From NCBI GenBank assembly GCA_949316495.1, contig OX439010.1, positions 19,287,766 through 19,351,765 of the forward strand: a stretch of 64,000 nucleotides of DNA, written 5' to 3'. Position 1 is the stretch's first letter. Each line of letters opens with the position of its first letter. Source of the DNA: Amphiduros pacificus. Lineage: Eukaryota > Annelida > Polychaeta > Phyllodocida > Hesionidae. The notes under the pieces are model-generated. The model saw only the letters and a list, made by a program, of their open reading frames with translations. It had not been told where the DNA came from and made no database searches. The position numbers and the translations under genes are program-made. Positions 61,101 to 64,000 of the stretch are shown here, piece by piece.

Positions 61101-64000
61101 AATTACTGGGAGGGGAGGTGGAACAAGGATCAAACATCTAAATCATAATGGCCAATCAATTTCAAATCCCACCAAAAAAGGTAACACAATAGGCCAAACA
61201 ATTTCCAAGAATTTCTCATCCAATAATTATTCTGCAAAATTTCAACAAATAAAAAATTGAACAGAAAGAAACCGACTAAATTTCATATCTCACAAACTTG
61301 GAATAATATAATAAATCATTTACAACAGAAGATTTGAAACTTGCTTCTGATAAATCTCATGATGCTCCTCCCGGGCCTGATCAAATTCAGCAGGCCACAG
61401 GCTATGGCGCAGTTGGTTAGAGCGCCAGCGGATTAGCACCAGTTCCCCTGTGGTGATCCAAAGTTCGTGGGTCCTAAAAGGTTAACCCGATGTCCTTGTA
61501 AATCTGTGACCAGGTGGATTGTCATGTGACAAGGACCTGCGACATGAAAATTCAGTGAGGCAGCACTATATCTGCTACAAGTAGGTCTCATCACGAAATG
61601 ACTAAGATAATGTAGAGAGTGATGTAAAACCCCAAACAAACAAACTGGTCACATTCACTACCAAATCCTTAAACACCTCCCTGACCAATCACTTGGGCAT
61701 CTTTTAGATATGTTAAATAACATTTGGGACAGTGGTGATTTTCCTCCTTCATGGAGTGAAGCCAATATTATTCCCATTCCTAAGACTGGCAAAGACTCCT
61801 TAGACTCAAAATATTATCGTCCCATATGTATCTGTAAAACAATGGTATGAATGGTTAATGAGTGTTTAGTTTGGTGTTTAGAAAATGCGGCCTATATTTC
61901 TGTTAGACAGAGTGGCTTTAGAAAAACTTGAAGTACTGTTGACCATCTGGTACGTTTAGAAACATTAGAAACATACAAGAGGGTTTTATAAAAGGCGAAC
62001 ATGTCGTTTTGATTTAAAGAAAGGGTAAGATACTACATGGAAATTTGGGATGAGTGATTCATATAATAAGGGGTCGTTTATCCCTTTTTATTCAAATTCT
62101 TTTGTCAAATAAACAATTCAGGGTGTGGGTTGGTTCATCACTTTCTGATGCATTTGATCAGGAAATGGGTGTTCCACAGAGTAGTATATCATCTGTTACC
62201 CTATTATAAAAATCAAAAGCATAGTAAATTGTACGAGACCTGGAACAGTCACATTGGAATCCATGGGAATCAGGCTGCTGACACCCAATAGATATGCTTA
62301 TTCCTTATACAGAATATAAAAAATATATTTACTGTTTTTTTATGTTCTAAATGTCAGTTGCACTGGAACGAAGCTGTTTTTAATGAACTGCATGAAATCA
62401 CGCCAGTTCTTGGTAAAACTAAAGGTGCTTGTAGAATTAACCGAAGAAAAGAGTTTTAAGTGGTTTAAGAATTGGCCAAAGTCGTTTGACACACTGCTGT
62501 CTTCTCAAAGGCGAAGATCAGCCTCAGTGTATTTTTTGCCAAAGGTCCTTGTTTTAATTGAGTGTATCGATTTTGATTATATTAGGACTCAATATTTTAA
62601 TGTGCAAGATTTACATATGTTGTGTGATACTGTAGATACTCCTGTGATGGTATTGTTTTTAAACAAAATAGGACTTTATAACTAAGGGTGGAGCTCTTGT
62701 TTACTTAGGTCATTGACTTATTTATCAAGAACTGCAAAACATAAAATGGTATTTAAAGTCTTTTGAATATAATTTATTTAGACAAATTTATTATGTCTAT
62801 AACTGATATAGTGAAAGGATTTTGTTGATATTTTGTGTTGTTAAGATTATTTACACATCATATTGATTTTATAAATCACATATCTACTCAAAATGTCTAT
62901 GTTTTTACCAGTTTTAGGCACTGAATAACCTTAGCAGTTGATGTGCCTTTAAGCCAACATTCATTCATATTACCCCTGATAAAGATTTGTGATAAATCAA
63001 ACCTTCCTGGGGATGATATCTCAGACTACTTAAATGTAACACACCTGTGTGAAGTGCTTGTATTTCTTTGGAGAGGCATTGCTCACTATTTTATTGACAA
63101 AGACTAATATAATGATGGAGTTACTTCCTTTTTCTTTATTCTTTTTAAGAGAAGAATGATGGAAGTTACAGATGAATATGTCTGAACTCTCTAAAAGCTT
63201 GGCAGCTAAGATCTCATATTTAGAGTGGTAGAAAACTAGTACATTCATGTAACATTGGAATCATATGCTGTTGTACCAGTCAGATGTAGATCTGTATGTA
63301 AAGTAAGCTTAGATTTGCATGATAAGTAGACTTAGTATGTTACTCATATTACACAGATGATTATATAAATAAAGGTATGACAGTGTAAGTATACAACAGT
63401 TTTCCCCAATACAACCTCACATTGTAATTGTGTGACTGGGTGGGTTGTCATGTTTGGGACCCGTGACATGACAATTCAGTGAGCAACTACATTGAGGCAA
63501 CACTGTCTGCTACAAGTAGGTCTCATCATGAAACAACTGAAATAATGTTGAAAGTGATGTAAAGGTGGTGTGTAAAGTATGGAAAGTAAAGCCCCAAAAA
63601 GTAAAGCCCCAAAAAACAAAACTAAATACTTAATAGTGCAAGTTTATGTTTTATTCTAGCTGATATACAAAACAAGTTGCAATTATATACAGGTCTGGAG
63701 ACCTTAAATATAAAATATGGTGATTAATCATTGAAAGATGGGAAGGGCCCACTCTCCCGTCATTGCTACAGTAATCCTTGATCAAACGAAATCTCACTAG
63801 CAGTCAGAAAGTAGGAAATATATAAAGTCTGATATAGGTGAAAAATAAACAGTGTCAAACTACATTTAGTTTTCTGCATAAAATATCTGTTGAACCAGTG
63901 ACAGGTGTAAAACCATTAAGTCTAAAAGTAACAAATTGATTATTTTTCCCCCCTTGGAAATTTGTTACATTTGTTTTGGTATACTTGCAGGCAAGTGGTG
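45954..64000 (+). CDS. MFSD12: MFSD12-like transporter, copy 2 (exons 1-8 and start of exon 9; continues past window)
   Basis: Head-to-tail paralogue of copy 1 with the same exon lengths and phases. Exon 1 supplies the start, and exons 2-8 are intact with GT-AG sites. Compared with copy 1 the proteins differ by single residues scattered through the exons: one in exon 2, about ten of 62 in exon 5, one in exon 7 and three in exon 8. Both copies therefore look under constraint. Expected role as for copy 1: a lysosome-related membrane transporter. Copy 2 has a much longer intron 1 (7.7 kb, with an LTR element and tandem repeats). Exon 8 is preceded by three partial duplicates of itself. The window ends 10 bases into exon 9, so the C-terminal tail cannot be compared. 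Confidence 0.92.
46148..46312 (+). mobile_element. SINE-A, decayed, shared with copy 1
   Basis: A-box remnant (taagcacagatgggagag) and the SINE-A body through gatatggccattgctgctga. It lies 46 bases after the exon 1 donor, at the same relative place as the element at the window start. Confidence 0.72.
47029..47192. repeat. Long inverted repeat (hairpin), ~70-bp arms
   Basis: The left arm aaggcaagaacatgtgagtg through ggttctggtggaaggatctc pairs with the right arm (about 47120-47192), whose reverse complement reads aaggcaagaacatgagttcg through the same ggttctggtggaaggatctc. The loop is about 25 bases. It is absent from copy 1. It may be a foldback element or an inverted duplication. Confidence 0.85.
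48564..49245 (-). repeat. LTR (3' LTR in element orientation)
   Basis: Starts tgttacccactaatgg on the + strand and ends ctatatcctaca. Contains an actctactctactctac short tandem run. Short open frames in both LTR copies are incidental. Confidence 0.88.
49246..50420. other. Internal region of the non-coding LTR element
   Basis: AT-rich with no open frame of note. A primer-binding-site-like stretch is at its right end and a purine run at its left end. Confidence 0.7.
50421..51102 (-). repeat. LTR (5' LTR in element orientation)
   Basis: Nearly identical to 48564-49245. Its last 161 bases are included in the downstream tandem duplication. Confidence 0.88.
50942..51737. repeat. 398-bp tandem duplication across an LTR/flank junction
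   Basis: The unit 50942-51339 (the last 161 bases of the LTR plus 237 bases of flank) is repeated at 51340-51737 with very few differences. It happened after the LTR element inserted. Confidence 0.9.
51955..52690. repeat. ~360-bp tandem dimer
   Basis: cacattgaccttg occurs at 52261 and 52621, and ttccttcaaatcttagtgat at about 52079 and 52439, so the offset is 360. The sequence is rich in tgacctt motifs. Copy 1 lacks this segment. Confidence 0.85.
52800..52925 (-). repeat. Dispersed repeat, reversed copy
   Basis: The minus strand reads aaggaggctgccatttttaa, then attggccaatgag, then catgcattttgattggt, matching 5715-5810 and 56205-56290. Confidence 0.6.
52926..53804. other. Intron 1 of copy 2, last part
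   Basis: No gene is seen. A 52-bp phrase (ttccccacagggaagatccc) is doubled at 53421 and 53473. From about 53715 it aligns with the sequence before exon 2 of copy 1. Confidence 0.55.
53805..53930 (+). CDS. MFSD12: MFSD12-like copy 2, exon 2
   Basis: Same splice sites and length as copy 1 exon 2; encodes [20 protein letters not shown] onward (Ile for Val in GQVAD). Confidence 0.93.
54670..54877 (+). CDS. MFSD12: MFSD12-like copy 2, exon 3
   Basis: Encodes [18 protein letters not shown] through [12 protein letters not shown], with the conserved [17 protein letters not shown]. The acceptor is ccccctag and the donor is CG|GTAAGC. Confidence 0.93.
55036..55705. repeat. 335-bp tandem duplication in intron 3 of copy 2
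   Basis: ttgcggtattataaattatt at 55041 recurs at 55376. Each unit contains three of the ~70-bp repeats also found at 3530-3810. Copy 1 has one such unit only. Confidence 0.87.
55706..55834 (+). repeat. 47-bp minisatellite, ~2.7 units, at the exon 4 acceptor of copy 2
   Basis: Same unit as 3806-5378 (gtatgttttggttatcgcct), but unexpanded. It ends at the acceptor tgttgcag before 55835. Confidence 0.88.
55835..55946 (+). CDS. MFSD12: MFSD12-like copy 2, exon 4
   Basis: The first base A completes an Arg codon (CGA; CGG in copy 1). Encodes [19 protein letters not shown] onward to SFR; donor AGG|GTATGT. Confidence 0.93.
55947..56533. other. Intron 4 of copy 2
   Basis: Aligns with intron 4 of copy 1, including the dispersed repeat at 56205-56290. 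No gene is seen. Confidence 0.55.
56534..56719 (+). CDS. MFSD12: MFSD12-like copy 2, exon 5
   Basis: 62 codons: [20 protein letters not shown], then [11 protein letters not shown], ending [12 protein letters not shown]. The most diverged exon between the copies (about ten substitutions), mostly in the central loop. Confidence 0.93.
56922..57014 (+). CDS. MFSD12: MFSD12-like copy 2, exon 6
   Basis: 31 codons, [20 protein letters not shown] then [11 protein letters not shown]; one residue (Leu for Ile) differs from copy 1. Confidence 0.94.
57175..57660 (+). mobile_element. LINE 3'-end fragment, copy-2-specific
   Basis: A GC-richer block inserted in intron 6. It reads [20 protein letters not shown], then [16 protein letters not shown], the C-x2-C...H-x4-C ending of LINE ORF2 proteins. 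A stop follows PR, and the remaining ~350 bases look like decayed coding sequence and 3' UTR. It differs from the LINEs at 26575 and 59776. Absent from copy 1. Confidence 0.55.
57661..58939. other. Intron 6 of copy 2, last part
   Basis: Aligns with 7005-8375 of copy 1, including the dispersed repeat (58145-58320). No gene is seen. Confidence 0.55.
58940..59032 (+). CDS. MFSD12: MFSD12-like copy 2, exon 7
   Basis: 31 codons: [20 protein letters not shown] then [11 protein letters not shown]; one substitution against copy 1. Confidence 0.94.
59273..59575 (+). repeat. Three serial partial duplicates of exon 8 with its acceptor
   Basis: Units start right after a ttttgtag-like acceptor at 59273, 59368 and 59476 (spacing 95, 108 and 100 to the true exon at 59576). 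Each carries the 5' part of exon 8 (TGTATTGGGCTGCC and so on) but none has the exon's donor half. The unit at 59476 still reads [20 protein letters not shown]; the older two have decayed. Because spacings are not multiples of three, use of the 59476 acceptor would shift the frame. Confidence 0.92.
59576..59746 (+). CDS. MFSD12: MFSD12-like copy 2, exon 8
   Basis: 57 codons: [20 protein letters not shown] through [13 protein letters not shown]; donor ACA|GTGAGT. Chosen over the three upstream look-alikes because only this one is complete and in phase with both neighbours. Confidence 0.93.
59776..62969 (+). mobile_element. LINE with RNase H (I/Nimb-like), near full length but decayed
   Basis: A 5' UTR-like start is followed by an ORF1 start (ATG at 59924, [20 protein letters not shown]) that soon meets a stop. 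A CCHC pair follows ([11 protein letters not shown] near 60310; [15 protein letters not shown] near 60415). ORF2 pieces parallel the LINE at 26575: [16 protein letters not shown] at about 61138, a PGPDQI piece at 61375, QEMGVPQ at about 62159, and [12 protein letters not shown] at about 62412. It ends in cattcattcat. Large parts of the reverse transcriptase and RNase H are missing. Copy 1 lacks it, so it entered copy 2 after duplication. Confidence 0.83.
61391..61645 (+). mobile_element. SINE-B inserted in the decayed LINE
   Basis: A box (ggcgcagttggttagagcgc), a weakened B box (agttcgtgggtcc), the SINE-B body and a caaacaaacaaa tail. The flanks tgatcaaattca (61378-61389) and tggtcacattca (61646-61657) look like a mutated target duplication. 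Confidence 0.85.
62970..63419. other. Intron 8 of copy 2, shared part
   Basis: Aligns with about 9745-10215 of copy 1 (cctggggatgatatctc, then taatataatgatggagttac). No gene is seen. Confidence 0.55.
63420..63612 (+). mobile_element. SINE-B relic shared with copy 1
   Basis: Matches 15650-15835 including the 3' junction (ggaaagtaaagccccaaaaa), so it predates the gene duplication. Confidence 0.7.
63613..63990. other. Intron 8 of copy 2, last part
   Basis: Aligns with 15840-16188 of copy 1 up to the exon 9 acceptor. No gene is seen. Confidence 0.6.
63991..64000 (+). CDS. MFSD12: MFSD12-like copy 2, exon 9 (first 10 bases; cut by window end)
   Basis: After the acceptor acttgcag the bases GCAAGTGGTG encode Ala-Ser-Gly, as in exon 9 of copy 1 (ASGAFVYG). 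Confidence 0.85.

Overview
The window is AT-rich metazoan nuclear DNA with short exons, long introns and many repeats. tRNA-derived SINEs, RNase H-bearing LINEs, a Ty3/Gypsy element of a kind I associate with molluscs and corals, and an N-RAG-type transposon suggest a lophotrochozoan, most likely a mollusc. That is an inference from memory; no species can be named.

The host content is two head-to-tail copies of an MFSD12-like gene (12-helix major facilitator superfamily transporter), both on the + strand. Copy 1 runs from exon 2 (1942) to the stop codon in exon 11 (19681); its exon 1 must lie just upstream of the window. Copy 2 starts with exon 1 (ATG at 45954, an exon of only 148 bases), runs through exons 2 to 8, and is cut in exon 9 at the window end. 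Exon lengths, phases and splice sites agree between the copies (126, 208, 112, 186, 93, 93 and 171 bases for exons 2 to 8). Intron sequence also aligns, so this is a segmental tandem duplication of about 46 kb offset. Elements present in only one copy (SINE at 1083, LTR element at 48564, LINE at 59776, satellite at 12270) were gained after the duplication or lost from the other copy.

Region by region: 1-19932, copy 1 with a 47-bp minisatellite that spans the exon 4 splice acceptor, a 26-bp satellite that reverses orientation, a (TA)n tract and small inverted-repeat elements. 19933-26562, intergenic, with a Penelope fragment and the fossil of a multi-copy zinc-finger family on the minus strand, split by a SINE and a LINE. 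26575-30404, a LINE with RNase H. 31803-32915, a 17-bp minisatellite and a SINE inside a SINE. 35167-44030, a broken Gypsy element on the minus strand holding a SINE and a DNA transposon. 45954-64000, MFSD12-like copy 2, with a non-coding LTR element, several tandem duplications, four serial copies of the exon 8 acceptor region, and a decayed LINE.

The most notable object is the DNA transposon at 39844-43535. It has terminal inverted repeats starting CACAG, a 4-bp target duplication (AGGT), and one long gene encoding a protein like the N-terminal third of RAG1: paired zinc-binding cysteines, a C3HC4 RING and a following zinc site. No DDE transposase core is seen. A conserved inner block of the terminal repeats is shifted by 10 bp between the two ends, which recalls the 12/23 asymmetry of V(D)J recombination signals. 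It resembles the N-RAG-TP elements described from sea slug (recalled, not checked).
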